A stretch of DNA of 64,000 nucleotides from Nocardioides sp. Arc9.136 (GTDB lineage Bacteria; Actinomycetota; Actinomycetes; Propionibacteriales; Nocardioidaceae). Location of the stretch: NCBI RefSeq assembly GCF_030506255.1, contig NZ_CP113431.1:1116001-1180000 (forward strand), written 5' to 3'. Under the pieces are notes generated by a model. That model saw only the letters and a list, made by a program, of their open reading frames with translations, had not been told where the DNA came from and made no database searches. A program made the translations under genes and the position numbers. This document shows, piece by piece, positions 51,987 through 60,278 of this stretch (positions are counted from its first letter, which is position 1; each line of letters starts with the position of its first letter).

Positions 51987-52909
51987 CGCGAGCCCCGGAC
52001 GAGGGTGCGGGCCACGACGCGGGCCTTGGTCGGGCCCGGCACGCGCACCCGCTCGGTGCGGATGCGCTCGGCCGGGGTGGCGCGGAGCCGGACGCAGAGC
52101 TCGGCGAAGAGCCCGTGCGCGAGCAGCACCGCGCTGCGGCAGCCGGCCGGCAGCTGGGGGATGGCCGCGGCGGCCGCGTCGAGGTCGGCCTCGATGTCGG
52201 CGAGCAGCAGGTCGCGGGTGCGGTCGTCGAGGTAGGTGGGGTCGAGCCCGGGGAAGTAGTGCCGGCCGAGGTCCCCGTCGTCGGCGGCGATGTCGCGCAG
52301 GAAGTTCACCTTCTGGAACGCCGCGCCGAGGCGCCGGGCCCCCGGCGTGAGGCGGTCGTACGTCGCGTCCGCGTCGGGCTGCCCGGCGAGGAACGCGCGC
52401 AGGCACATCAGCCCGACGACCTCGGCGGAGCCGTAGACGTAGCGGGCGAAGGACTCCTCGTCGTGCTCGCCGCGGAAGAGGTCGGTGCGCATGGACGCGA
52501 AGAACGGGTCGACCAGCGACCGGTCGATGCCGCAGGTGCGGGCGGTGCGCCCGAACGCGTGCACCACCAGGTTGGCGCTGTGCCCGCTGGTCATGGCGGA
52601 GCGGACGTCGGCCTCGAGCGCGTCGAGCACGCGGGCCTGGTGCGCGCGGGTGCCGTCGGGGCGCGGCGCGTCGACGACCTCGTCGGCGACGCGGACCATC
52701 GCGTAGACGTTGCGGACGTGGGTGCGGACCGGCTCCGCGAGCAGCCGCGTGGCCAGCCCGAAGGAGGAGGAGTAGCGCTTGATGACGACCGCCGAGGCGG
52801 CCTCCGCCACCCGGTCGTAGTCGTCGGCCGGGCTGCCCGGCGGGCTGCCGGCCGCGGGGGTGGGCCGGTGCTCCTCGGAGCCGCCCGGGCTGCGCTCCAT
52901 CGCGGTCAT
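51983..52909 (-). CDS. crtB: Phytoene synthase
   Basis: A 308-residue squalene/phytoene synthase condensing two geranylgeranyl diphosphates. The Asp-rich motifs are RVADEVVD (Asp76, Asp80) and the second region AFQKVNFLRDIAADDGDLGR. The Met start is followed by a Pro/Ser-rich stretch of about 30 residues. ATG overlaps the crtE stop. Confidence 0.95.
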   Translation of the reverse strand: MTAMERSPGGSEEHRPTPAAGSPPGSPADDYDRVAEAASAVVIKRYSSSFGLATRLLAEPVRTHVRNVYAMVRVADEVVDAPRPDGTRAHQARVLDALEADVRSAMTSGHSANLVVHAFGRTARTCGIDRSLVDPFFASMRTDLFRGEHDEESFARYVYGSAEVVGLMCLRAFLAGQPDADATYDRLTPGARRLGAAFQKVNFLRDIAADDGDLGRHYFPGLDPTYLDDRTRDLLLADIEADLDAAAAAIPQLPAGCRSAVLLAHGLFAELCVRLRATPAERIRTERVRVPGPTKARVVARTLVRGSR

Positions 52910-53961
52910 GCTGCTCCTCGGGTCAGGTTCTGGGACATGTCGCCCACCCAGGCGACCAGCTCCGCGGGGAGGCCGAGCTCGGCGGTCTGCTCGGTGGCGG
53001 CCGCGACGTAGCCGGCGGCGAGGTCCTCCACGAACGCCCGGGAGCCGCCGGACTCCAGTGCGCGGCGCACCTCGGCGGCGGCGTCGGGGGTGAGGTCCGG
53101 GTCACCGAGGTGACGACGGACGACCGGCCAGGCCGAGGTGGTGCGGGCGTGGACGACCAGCGGCGTGCGCTTGCCCTCGCGCAGGTCGCCCAGCGCCGAC
53201 TTGCCGGTGCGGTCGGGGTCGCCGAAGACGCCCTGGACGTCGTCGAGGAGCTGGTAGGCCAGGCCCAGCTGGCGACCGACCCGGCCGAGCCCCAGCACGA
53301 CCGCCTCGTCGGCGTCGGCGAGCACCGCGCCGTACTGCAGGGGCAGCTCGAAGGAGTAGACGGCCGTCTTGTGCTCCTCCATCGTCAGCACGTCGGCCAG
53401 TGACGGCTCTGCGAGGCCCATCGAGAACCGGACGTCGGCCAGCTCGCCGGCGGCGGAGATCCGCAGCGCGCAGTCGAGGAGGTCGAGCAGGCGGCCGACG
53501 GTCGCCGGGGGAGCGGGAGCGGTGGCGACCGCGCGCACGGCGGCGGCGAGCGCGAGGTCGCCGGTGAGCACGGCGCCCGCGAGCGCGTAGGCGTCGGCGG
53601 CCTCGGGGGAGGCACCGGCGCGCTCGGCGTGGGTGCGGAAGGTGCCGGGGGCGCTGGGCCGGCCGCGTCGGGTCTCGTCACCGTCGATCACGTCGTCGTG
53701 GACGACGAAGGCGGTGTGGAGCAGCTCGATCGCCGCCGCGACGGGGGGTACGGCGTCGGGCCGGCGCCCGCCGAGCAGCCGGTGCACCGACTCCACCAGC
53801 CGCGGGCGGAACTGCTTGCCCCCGACCGTCGCGTCGGCCAGCGCCCGGCCGAGTGCGGCCTCGTCGGGACCCGGGGCGGCGTCGAGGGGCGGCGCGAGCT
53901 GGTCGTCGACCGCGCGGCGCACCCAGTCGTCGGCAGGACCCGCGGCGTCGGCTCCGGTCAT
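52906..53961 (-). CDS. crtE: Geranylgeranyl diphosphate synthase
   Basis: A 351-residue trans-isoprenyl diphosphate synthase. It has GGKQFRP (47-53), the first Asp-rich motif HDDVIDGDETRRG (Asp89, Asp90, Asp93) and the second LLDDVQGVFGD. It supplies the C20 precursor for CrtB. Product length C20 is inferred from the operon. ATG at 53961 overlaps the idi stop. Confidence 0.94.
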   Translation of the reverse strand: MTGADAAGPADDWVRRAVDDQLAPPLDAAPGPDEAALGRALADATVGGKQFRPRLVESVHRLLGGRRPDAVPPVAAAIELLHTAFVVHDDVIDGDETRRGRPSAPGTFRTHAERAGASPEAADAYALAGAVLTGDLALAAAVRAVATAPAPPATVGRLLDLLDCALRISAAGELADVRFSMGLAEPSLADVLTMEEHKTAVYSFELPLQYGAVLADADEAVVLGLGRVGRQLGLAYQLLDDVQGVFGDPDRTGKSALGDLREGKRTPLVVHARTTSAWPVVRRHLGDPDLTPDAAAEVRRALESGGSRAFVEDLAAGYVAAATEQTAELGLPAELVAWVGDMSQNLTRGAA

Positions 53962-54515
53962 GGCCGCGCCCCGACCTGGCTCGCGAACCAGCCGGCCGCC
54001 TCGAGCTCGGCGGCCTGCTCCCGCAGCCACGGGCTGAGCGCCCACGGCGCGGCCGCCAGGGCGGCGCGGAGCTCCTCGAGGGACAGCCAGCGGCTCTCCT
54101 CGACCTCGTCGGGGTGGTGCCGGGGGAGGCCGTCGGTGCGGGCGGAGTAGACCGGGCACAGCTCGTTCTCGACGATGCCGCCCGGGTCCACCGCGCGGTA
54201 GCGGAACTCCGGCAGCACGCAGCGCACGTCGGTGAGCTCGAGGCCCAGCTCGTGCTCGGCGTACCGGTGGACGGTCGCGACGGGGTCCTCGCCGGGACGG
54301 GGGTGGCCGCAGAAGGAGTTGGTCCAGACGCCCGGCCAGGTGCGCTTGGTGACCGCGCGCCGGGTCACCAGCACCCGGCCCTCCCCGTCGAGCACGTAGC
54401 AGGAGAACGCCAGGTGCAGGGGGGTGTCGGTGGTGTGCACGGTGGCTCGGGGCGCGGTCCCGCAGGGGTGCCCGTCGTCGTCCAGCAGCACCACGAGATC
54501 AGGGGTCGCGGACAC
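53958..54515 (-). CDS. idi: Isopentenyl-diphosphate delta-isomerase, type I
   Basis: A 185-residue Nudix-fold isomerase converting IPP to DMAPP. Catalytic Cys69 lies in TNSFCGHPRPGE and catalytic Glu117 in ENELCPVYSA. The C-terminal WLSLEEL block is usual. Two in-frame GTGs (54521 and 54515) follow GGGGAGG; the second has the better spacing. It opens the seven-gene carotenoid operon, where DMAPP is needed both for GGPP and for the C45/C50 elongation by CrtEb. Confidence 0.93.
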   Translation of the reverse strand: MSATPDLVVLLDDDGHPCGTAPRATVHTTDTPLHLAFSCYVLDGEGRVLVTRRAVTKRTWPGVWTNSFCGHPRPGEDPVATVHRYAEHELGLELTDVRCVLPEFRYRAVDPGGIVENELCPVYSARTDGLPRHHPDEVEESRWLSLEELRAALAAAPWALSPWLREQAAELEAAGWFASQVGARP

Positions 54516-54724
54516 CGTCACCGTCCTCCCCTGTCGTGCAGCCGCGGGTGCTGCGTCGTGTGTGTGCACGCGTCCGTGCGTCCTCCCCGTTACCCGAGCC
54601 CGCCCGGGCTCATGCGTTCGGGTGAGGCGACCGGACGCTCCTCCCGCGGGGGTTCGGAGCCGCGCGCGGAGCGGTTTGGTCACCGGGCACCAGTGTGTCG
54701 CACGACACCCCTAGGCTGCCCGCC
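54516..54724. promoter_or_regulatory. Divergent control region of crt operon and amidase
   Basis: The 209-base region holds the crt promoter side and the amidase promoter. A GTGTCG-CA-CGACAC inverted repeat at 54695-54708 lies immediately upstream of the amidase -10 box TAGGCT (54712-54717, 7 bases before GTG 54725, leaderless) and is a candidate operator. A GTG/CAC-rich stretch at 54556-54580 precedes idi. No obvious light- or MerR-type regulator gene is adjacent. Confidence 0.5.
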
Positions 54725-56131
54725 GTGGACGATCTGACGACGGCCGGCCTGGCCGAGACGGTGCGGTTGACGACGAGCGGCGAGGTGACGGCGCGGGCGG
54801 TGGTCGACGCGGCCCTGGCGCGGATCGGCGAGCGCGACCCCGCACTGAACGCCGTCTCCCAGCTGGTCGCCGACCGTGCTCGTGCCGACGCCGACCGGCT
54901 CGACGCGGCCCGGGCCGCCGGCGCCGTGGCCGGTCCGCTGCACGGCGTGCCGGTGGTGATCAAGGAGGAGCTCGCGGTCGAGGGCCTCGTGACCACCTTC
55001 GGCGGCGAGGGCAACTCCACCCCGGCCGCCGCGGACGCGGAGGTGGTGCGCCGGCTGCGGGCCGCCGGTGCGGTCGTGGTGGCGACCACGACGATGCCCG
55101 AGTTCGGGGCGTGGCCCTACACCGAGTCCTCCTCGCGCGGCTACACCCGCAACCCGTGGGACCGCACCCGCACGCCCGGCGGCTCGAGCGGCGGCACGGC
55201 GGCGGCCGTGGCGAGCGGGATGGTCCCGGTCGGGATGGGCGGGGACGGAGGAGGGTCGATCCGCATCCCGAGCGCCAGCTGCGGTCTCTTCGGCCTCAAG
55301 CCGCAGCGCGGCCGGGTCACCTCCGCGCCCTGGGACCAGCTGTGGTGGGCGCTCGGCACGGCCGGTCCGCTCGCGCGCACGGTCCTCGACAGCGCGCTGG
55401 TGTACGACGTCGTCCGCGGCCACACCGACGGCGACCGCTGGCGCGCGGGGGAGACCGGCTCGTTCGCCGAGGCGGCCCGCCGGGAGCCCGGCCGGCTGCG
55501 GATCGGCTGGACCACCAGGCCGGTCACCCTCGGCGTGCGCCCCGACCCCGTCCACGTGCGCGCGGTGCACGACACCGCCCGGCTGCTCACCGACCTCGGC
55601 CACGACGTGCGCGAGGTGGACCCGCGCTACCCCGACCCGACCGCCGCGTTCGTCCCGCAGTTCTTCGGCGGCATCCGCGACGAGGCCGACGGGGTCGAGC
55701 ACTTCTCCCGCCTCGAGCGGCGCACCCGCGAGACCTACCGGATCGGCTCCTGGGTGACCCCGAAGGTGCTCGAGTGGGCGCTGCGGCAGACCGAGAAGGT
55801 CTCGGCGAGGGCCAACCGGGTCTTCGACGACGTCGACGTGCTGCTCACGCCGGCGGTGGCCCACCGCCCGGTCCCGGTCGGGGTCCTCGACGGGAAGGGC
55901 ACGGTGCGCTCGGCGCTGGCCGCGATGCCCGCCATCGCCTACGCCGCGCTGTGGAACGTCGCGGGCAACCCGGCGGCGGCGGTGCCCTGCGGACCGGCGG
56001 CCGACGGCCTGCCGGTCGGCGTGCAGCTCGTCGGCCGCACCGACGACGAGACCACGTTGCTGTCGCTGTCGGCCCAGGTCGAGGCGGCCCGCCCCTGGCC
56101 GCTCGTCGCGCCTGCCTACGCGACCGCATGA
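54725..56131 (+). CDS. Amidase signature family protein
   Basis: A 468-residue amidase. The catalytic Ser-cisSer-Lys triad is visible as Lys in PLHGVPVVIKEE and the Ser pair in GGSSGGTAAAVASGMVPVGMGGDGGGSIRIPSA. Substrates in the family range from small amides to aryl-acyl amides. It is not GatA in context, as gatB/gatC are absent. The GTG start is fixed by a TAGGCT box 7 bases upstream. The stop overlaps the SDR start (ATGA). Confidence 0.92.
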   Translation: MDDLTTAGLAETVRLTTSGEVTARAVVDAALARIGERDPALNAVSQLVADRARADADRLDAARAAGAVAGPLHGVPVVIKEELAVEGLVTTFGGEGNSTPAAADAEVVRRLRAAGAVVVATTTMPEFGAWPYTESSSRGYTRNPWDRTRTPGGSSGGTAAAVASGMVPVGMGGDGGGSIRIPSASCGLFGLKPQRGRVTSAPWDQLWWALGTAGPLARTVLDSALVYDVVRGHTDGDRWRAGETGSFAEAARREPGRLRIGWTTRPVTLGVRPDPVHVRAVHDTARLLTDLGHDVREVDPRYPDPTAAFVPQFFGGIRDEADGVEHFSRLERRTRETYRIGSWVTPKVLEWALRQTEKVSARANRVFDDVDVLLTPAVAHRPVPVGVLDGKGTVRSALAAMPAIAYAALWNVAGNPAAAVPCGPAADGLPVGVQLVGRTDDETTLLSLSAQVEAARPWPLVAPAYATA

Positions 56132-56997
56132 GCCTGCTGCTCCAGGGGCCGGCGGCGCTCGCGCGCCGGGCGCTGCGCCGGCCGAGCCCGCTCGCCGGCC
56201 GCACCGTGCTGGTGACCGGCGCCAGCTCCGGGATCGGGGAGGCCACGGCGTACGCCGTCGCGGAGCGGGGCGCCCGGGTCCTGCTCGTCGCCCGCCGCGC
56301 CGAGGAGCTCGAGCGGGTCCGCGCCCGGATCGGGCCCGCGGCCGCGGCGTACCCCTGCGACCTGACCGACGGCGACGCCGTGGATGCGCTCGTCGAGCAG
56401 GTCCTGGCCGAGCACGGCGCGGTGGACTACCTGGTCAACAATGCCGGCCGCTCGATCCGCCGGAGCCTGGCGCTGTCCTACGACCGCTTCCACGACGTGG
56501 AGCGGACGATGGCGGTCAACTTCCTCGGGCCGGTGCGGCTGACCCTCGGGCTGCTGCCCGCGATGCGCGAGCAGCGGTTCGGCCACGTGGTGAACGTCGT
56601 GACGTGGGGCGTGCAGCTCAAGGCGCCGAAGTTCTCCGCCTACATCGCCTCCAAGACCGCGCTCGACACCTGGAGCCGGATCGCCGGGCGCGAGACGTTC
56701 TTCGAGAACGTCACCTTCACCAACATGCGGTTCTCGCTGGTGCGGACCCCGATGACCGCACCCACCGAGGCGTACGCCGGCCGCGGCGCCACCCCCGAGC
56801 AGGCCGCCGCGCGGGTCGTCCGGGCGCTCGAGGACCGGCCGCTCACCGTCGGGACGGTCGCCGGGGCGCTCGGCGAGGTCGTCAACGTGGTCGCGCCTCG
56901 CGCCAGCGACGCACTTCTGGCGACCCTGGACCGCGTCTTCGCCGACTCCGCGGCGGCCCGGGGCACGCCCGGGCCGGAGGGCCGGTCCGCCGGCTAG
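56128..56997 (+). CDS. Short-chain dehydrogenase/reductase
   Basis: A 289-residue SDR with TGASSGIG cofactor motif (30-37), NNAG (105-108) and catalytic Tyr172 and Lys176 in YIASK. The usual catalytic Ser 13 residues before the Tyr is Thr159 (NVVTWG). The N-terminal extension and C-terminal GALGEVVNVVAPR region resemble acyl-CoA-reductase-like SDRs of mycobacteria. It is coupled to the amidase gene. Its TAG overlaps the stop of the convergent SRPBCC gene. Confidence 0.88.
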   Translation: MSLLLQGPAALARRALRRPSPLAGRTVLVTGASSGIGEATAYAVAERGARVLLVARRAEELERVRARIGPAAAAYPCDLTDGDAVDALVEQVLAEHGAVDYLVNNAGRSIRRSLALSYDRFHDVERTMAVNFLGPVRLTLGLLPAMREQRFGHVVNVVTWGVQLKAPKFSAYIASKTALDTWSRIAGRETFFENVTFTNMRFSLVRTPMTAPTEAYAGRGATPEQAAARVVRALEDRPLTVGTVAGALGEVVNVVAPRASDALLATLDRVFADSAAARGTPGPEGRSAG

Positions 56998-57358
56998 TTG
57001 CCGTAGGAGAAGCGGAGGTCGGCGAAGAGCAGCTGGTTGACCCGCGTGCGCAGGTGGCCGACGGTCGCCTCGGTCGGCAGCGGGTGCGGGGACAGGTGGG
57101 TGAACCGCAGCCGGGTGTCCCCGCCGGGCGCTGCGCCGGTCTCGAGCAGGATCCGGTCGTCGGGCCGGTGCGGCCAGAGCGTCGACCACACCAGGCTGCT
57201 GGGCTCGTGGGCCTCGAGCACCTGCGGCACCACCTCGTCCGCGAGCAGCGCCGGGGCCAGCCACGGCCGGGTGCGAGGCTCGTCGGGCACGGCGGGGAGC
57301 GCCACACCACGTGCGGCGGGGCGGGGAGCCTCTGGGCCCCCGTGCCGATGACCTCCAC
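56994..57358 (-). pseudogene. SRPBCC-like gene with apparent frameshift
   Basis: The start GTG at 57358 gives VEVIGTGAQRLPAPPHVVW, a typical SRPBCC N-terminus. In that frame the similarity then stops. From about 57297 the -1-shifted frame continues with AVPDEPRTRPWLAPALLADEVVPQVLEAHEPSSLVWSTLWPHRPDD and ends RFSYGN at 56994. Joining both gives a coherent protein of about 120 residues. Either one base is missing from the sequence near 57297-57305, or the gene is broken, or a short product starts at GTG 57305 (103 residues). Ligand and role are unknown. Confidence 0.65.
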
Positions 57359-57417
57359 GGCCCCGACGGTAGGCGCCGGCCGACCGGAGGGCGAGCGGAT
57401 TGCCCGGCGCGGGTGGG

Positions 57418-58104
57418 TCAGGCGGCGCGGGCGAGGGCGATGCGCCCGGCGGCGTCGGCCGTGGCCTGGTGCAGGGCGGTGCGGGCGGCCTCGAGCGCTG
57501 CCGCGGGGCCGGCGTCGTCGACCCCGGCCAGACCGGCGTGGACGACCACGGCCCGGCCACCGCCGGCGACCGGTCGCGCACCGACGAGGCCGCTCATCCG
57601 CCGCCACGCGACCGGCAGGGGGACCCCGGCCAGCACGACGAGCAGGTGGTCGTCGTCGACCTGCACCAGCTGGTCGCCGTCCCGCAGCGCCGCGGTGGCC
57701 CGCGCGACGAGGTCGCCGGCGCCGCCGGGACCCCCACCTCCGCTGCGGCGCAGCAGGCACAGCGCGTCGCCGGCCCGCACCGGCGCGGTGCACAGCTCGA
57801 GCTCGGAGCCGGTGGACCGTTGCGCCGGGCCGGGGTCCTCGGAGGCGGGCGGCACCAGGGTGGCGAGGAGGTGGGCCAGCTCGGTCAGCGTCGCCCGCTG
57901 CAGCGCGACGTGGGACCCGGTGTGCTCCTCGCTGCCGGCCGGCGCGTTCACGGCGTACACCTCGAGGGCCACCATGGCCTGCTCCACGAGCCGCTGCGCC
58001 TCCGCGACCGTCCCTGCTCCGGACGCTCCGCGGAGGGCCTGGTTGGCCAGCGCCCACGTGGTCAGCAGGGCGGTCGGCCGGGGGTGGTCGGCGAGGGGTT
58101 CCAT
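57418..58104 (-). CDS. Hypothetical protein with a degenerate GGDEF-like domain
   Basis: A 228-residue protein starting at ATG 58104 behind GCGGGAG. The N-terminal half (8-85) is helical and GAF/ANTAR-unlike. The C-terminal half (about 100-228) follows the GGDEF pattern: ALRDGDQLVQV, then DDDHL where GGDEF is expected (150-154), LVVLAGVP, and a final AARTALHQATADAAGRIAL like the AD-xALYxAK-xxGR end. If homologous, it cannot make cyclic di-GMP. This assignment is by eye only. A 225-base structured gap separates it from ku upstream. Confidence 0.65.
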   Translation of the reverse strand: MEPLADHPRPTALLTTWALANQALRGASGAGTVAEAQRLVEQAMVALEVYAVNAPAGSEEHTGSHVALQRATLTELAHLLATLVPPASEDPGPAQRSTGSELELCTAPVRAGDALCLLRRSGGGGPGGAGDLVARATAALRDGDQLVQVDDDHLLVVLAGVPLPVAWRRMSGLVGARPVAGGGRAVVVHAGLAGVDDAGPAAALEAARTALHQATADAAGRIALARAA

Positions 58105-58234
58105 GGCGGGCTCCCGCTTTCTCTGCGACGGGCGAGGTGCCAGGCCATCGGCCGGAGGCGCCCCCGCCTGAGGGGTGCGGACCGGTTTGTGACCCGGGCC
58201 ACTCCACCGGGCTGGACCGGCCGTCATGCCGGTC

Positions 58235-58338
58235 CATCAAGGGATGTCGACGAGCTCTCGCCTCCCCGTGCGAGCTGACCCGGGGGAGTGGCGGGAGGCG
58301 TGCATCTCTTGATGAGTCGACGGCCCGGGTCAGCTCGC
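58235..58338. other. Nested inverted repeats between ku and the GGDEF-like gene
   Basis: Outer arms CATCAAGGGATG (58235-58246) and CATCTCTTGATG (58303-58314) pair at 11 of 12 positions. CGCCTCCC (58259-58266) pairs with GGGAGGCG (58293-58300) inside. The loop contains GCGAGCTGACCCGGG (58270-58284), a perfect complement of 58324-58338 in the 3' end of ku. The two pairings together would form a pseudoknot-like structure. It may be the ku terminator or a regulatory RNA for the downstream gene. Confidence 0.6.
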
Positions 58339-59316
58339 CTTCTTCGCCGCCGCCTTCTTGGTCGTGCTCTTCTTGGCCGGGGCCTTCTTCGCAGCGGCCT
58401 TCTTGGCGGGAGCCTTCTTCGCCGGGGTCTTCTTTGCGGACGACGACGAGGACTTCTTGGCCGGCTTCTCCTCGGCCCCGTCGTCGGCGGAGTCGGAGTC
58501 GGAGTCGGCCTGGTCCTCGTCGGAGGCCCGCGGTGCTGCCTCGCCACGGGCGGTCTTCGCGGCGTCGACGGAGCGCTGCAGCGCGGCGAGGAGGTCGACG
58601 ACCTCGCCGGAGGACTTGGTGGAGGTGGGGGTCCGCTTGACCTCGCCGCCCTCGATCTTGGTCTTCACCAGGGCCTCGACGGCCTCGGCGTAGTCGTCCT
58701 CGAACTCCGCGGGGTCGAAGTCGCCGGCGAGGGTCTCGACGAGCATCCGGGCCATCTTCACCTCGGCGGCCTTGACCTCACCGGTCTCGACGCTGAAGTC
58801 GGGCTCGCGGACCTCGTCGGGCCACATCATCGTCTGCAGCACGATCACGTCGTCGCGCACGCGGAGCACCGCGACGGTGGTGCGCTGGCGCAGCGCGACG
58901 GTGACGACGGCCATCCGGTCGGCCTCGAGGAGCGCCTGGCGCAGCAGCGCGTAGGGCTTGGCCCCGGACTTCTCCGGCTCGAGGTAGTAGCTCTTCTCGA
59001 ACAGCATCGGGTCGATCTGGTCCGAGGGCACGAACTTCTCGACCGCGATCTCGCGCGAGGAGGTCGAGGGCAGCTCGGCGAGGTCGTCCTCGTCGAGGAT
59101 GACCATCTCGCCGTCCTCGGTCTCGTAGCCCTTGGCGATGTCGGAGTAGGCCACCTCCTCGCCGTCGATCGAGCAGACCCGCTGGTACTTGATCCGCCCG
59201 CCGTCCTTGGCGTGCACCTGCCGGAAGGACACGTCGTGCGACTCGGTCGCGGCGTACAGCTTGACCGGCACGCTGACCAGGCCGAAGGACACCGCACCCT
59301 TCCAGATCGCTCGCAT
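58330..59316 (-). CDS. ku: Ku protein (non-homologous end joining)
   Basis: A 328-residue bacterial Ku with the Ku core (1-250): MRAIWKGAVSFGLVSVPVKLY, YQRVCSIDGEEV, and FEKSYYLEPEKSGAKPYALL. A long C-terminal tail (about 285-328) of KKAPAKKAAAKK-type repeats follows, as in mycobacterial Ku, where it helps DNA binding and ligase recruitment. The homodimer binds double-strand ends and recruits LigD activities. It is divergent from the ligase and polymerase genes, with only 17 bases between start codons. Confidence 0.96.
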   Translation of the reverse strand: MRAIWKGAVSFGLVSVPVKLYAATESHDVSFRQVHAKDGGRIKYQRVCSIDGEEVAYSDIAKGYETEDGEMVILDEDDLAELPSTSSREIAVEKFVPSDQIDPMLFEKSYYLEPEKSGAKPYALLRQALLEADRMAVVTVALRQRTTVAVLRVRDDVIVLQTMMWPDEVREPDFSVETGEVKAAEVKMARMLVETLAGDFDPAEFEDDYAEAVEALVKTKIEGGEVKRTPTSTKSSGEVVDLLAALQRSVDAAKTARGEAAPRASDEDQADSDSDSADDGAEEKPAKKSSSSSAKKTPAKKAPAKKAAAKKAPAKKSTTKKAAAKKAS

Positions 59317-59338
59317 GGGGTAAGGATGGCCCCATGCG
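59312..59338. promoter_or_regulatory. Palindrome containing both ku and ligase start codons
   Basis: Arms CGCATGGGG (59312-59320) and CCCCATGCG (59330-59338) contain the ku ATG (minus) and ligase ATG (plus). The 17-base interval has no Shine-Dalgarno site. AAGGAT read rightward and CATCCT read leftward each lie 6 bases from their ATG, so the same hexamer could be the -10 box in both directions. Confidence 0.6.
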
Positions 59339-60278
59339 CCCCATGCTCGCCACCAAGGGCACGTCGGTGCCGCCCGGGGAGGAGTGGGCGCACGAGGTGA
59401 AGTGGGACGGCGTGCGCGTGCTCGCCGACGTCACCCGCGAGGGCCGGACCCGGTTCACCTCGCGCAACGACAACGACGTCACGCCGGCCTGGCCGGACCT
59501 CACCGAGCCGCCCCTGGGCGGGCGCGACCTGCTGGTCGACGGCGAGGTGATCGCGCTGAACGAGCAGGGGCTGCCGGACTTCCGGGTCCTCCAGGACCGG
59601 ATGCACGTCCGGAAGGCGACCACGGCGGCGCGCCTGGCGGACCGGGTGCCGGCCACGTTCATGGTCTTCGACCTGCTCCGCCTCGACGGCGACGACCTCA
59701 CCGACCGCCCGCTGGTCGAGCGGCGCGCCCGCCTCACCGACCTCGGGCTGACCGGCTGGCAGGTCCCCGCGTCGTACGACGACGGGCCGATGCTGCTCGA
59801 CGCGACCCACCAGCAGGGGCTCGAGGGGATCGTCAGCAAGCGGCTCTCGAGCCGGTACACCCCGGGCCTCCGCACGCCGCACTGGCTGAAGTTCGCCCAC
59901 CGGCACCGGCTGTCCTACGTCGTGGGCGGTTGGCGGCCGACCGAGGGCACCGACCGGCTGGGGGCGCTGCTCGTGGGGGAGCCGACCGCGGACGGCCTGC
60001 TCTACCGGGGCCGGGTCGGCAGCGGCATCGGCGGGCGGGCGAGCGCGGCGCTGGCCGAGGCGCTGGGGCCGTACGCGCGCGGCGCCAGCCCGTTCGCCGA
60101 CGAGGTCCCGCGCGTGGACGCCCGGGGCACGCACTGGGTCGAGCCGGTGCTCGTCGTCGACGTGGACACCCACCACACCTCGCGGGCCCAGCGCCTGCGC
60201 CAGCCGTCGTACCAGGGCCTGCGGACCGACCTCTCGGTCGCGGACCTCCTCGTCGACCCGCAGGGGGAGGGACATTGA
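59334..60278 (+). CDS. ligD: ATP-dependent DNA ligase of the NHEJ system (LigD ligase domain)
   Basis: A 314-residue ligase. The adenylation Lys23 lies in EVKWDGVRVL (KxDGxR); VDGEVIAL, FMVFDLLRLDG and EGIVSKRLSSRY are nucleotidyltransferase motifs, and HWLKFAHRHRL opens the OB-fold domain. It corresponds to the stand-alone ligase part of LigD. No polymerase or phosphoesterase domain is fused. The stop overlaps the TTG start of the polymerase gene, so the two proteins are made together. Confidence 0.94.
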   Translation: MRPMLATKGTSVPPGEEWAHEVKWDGVRVLADVTREGRTRFTSRNDNDVTPAWPDLTEPPLGGRDLLVDGEVIALNEQGLPDFRVLQDRMHVRKATTAARLADRVPATFMVFDLLRLDGDDLTDRPLVERRARLTDLGLTGWQVPASYDDGPMLLDATHQQGLEGIVSKRLSSRYTPGLRTPHWLKFAHRHRLSYVVGGWRPTEGTDRLGALLVGEPTADGLLYRGRVGSGIGGRASAALAEALGPYARGASPFADEVPRVDARGTHWVEPVLVVDVDTHHTSRAQRLRQPSYQGLRTDLSVADLLVDPQGEGH

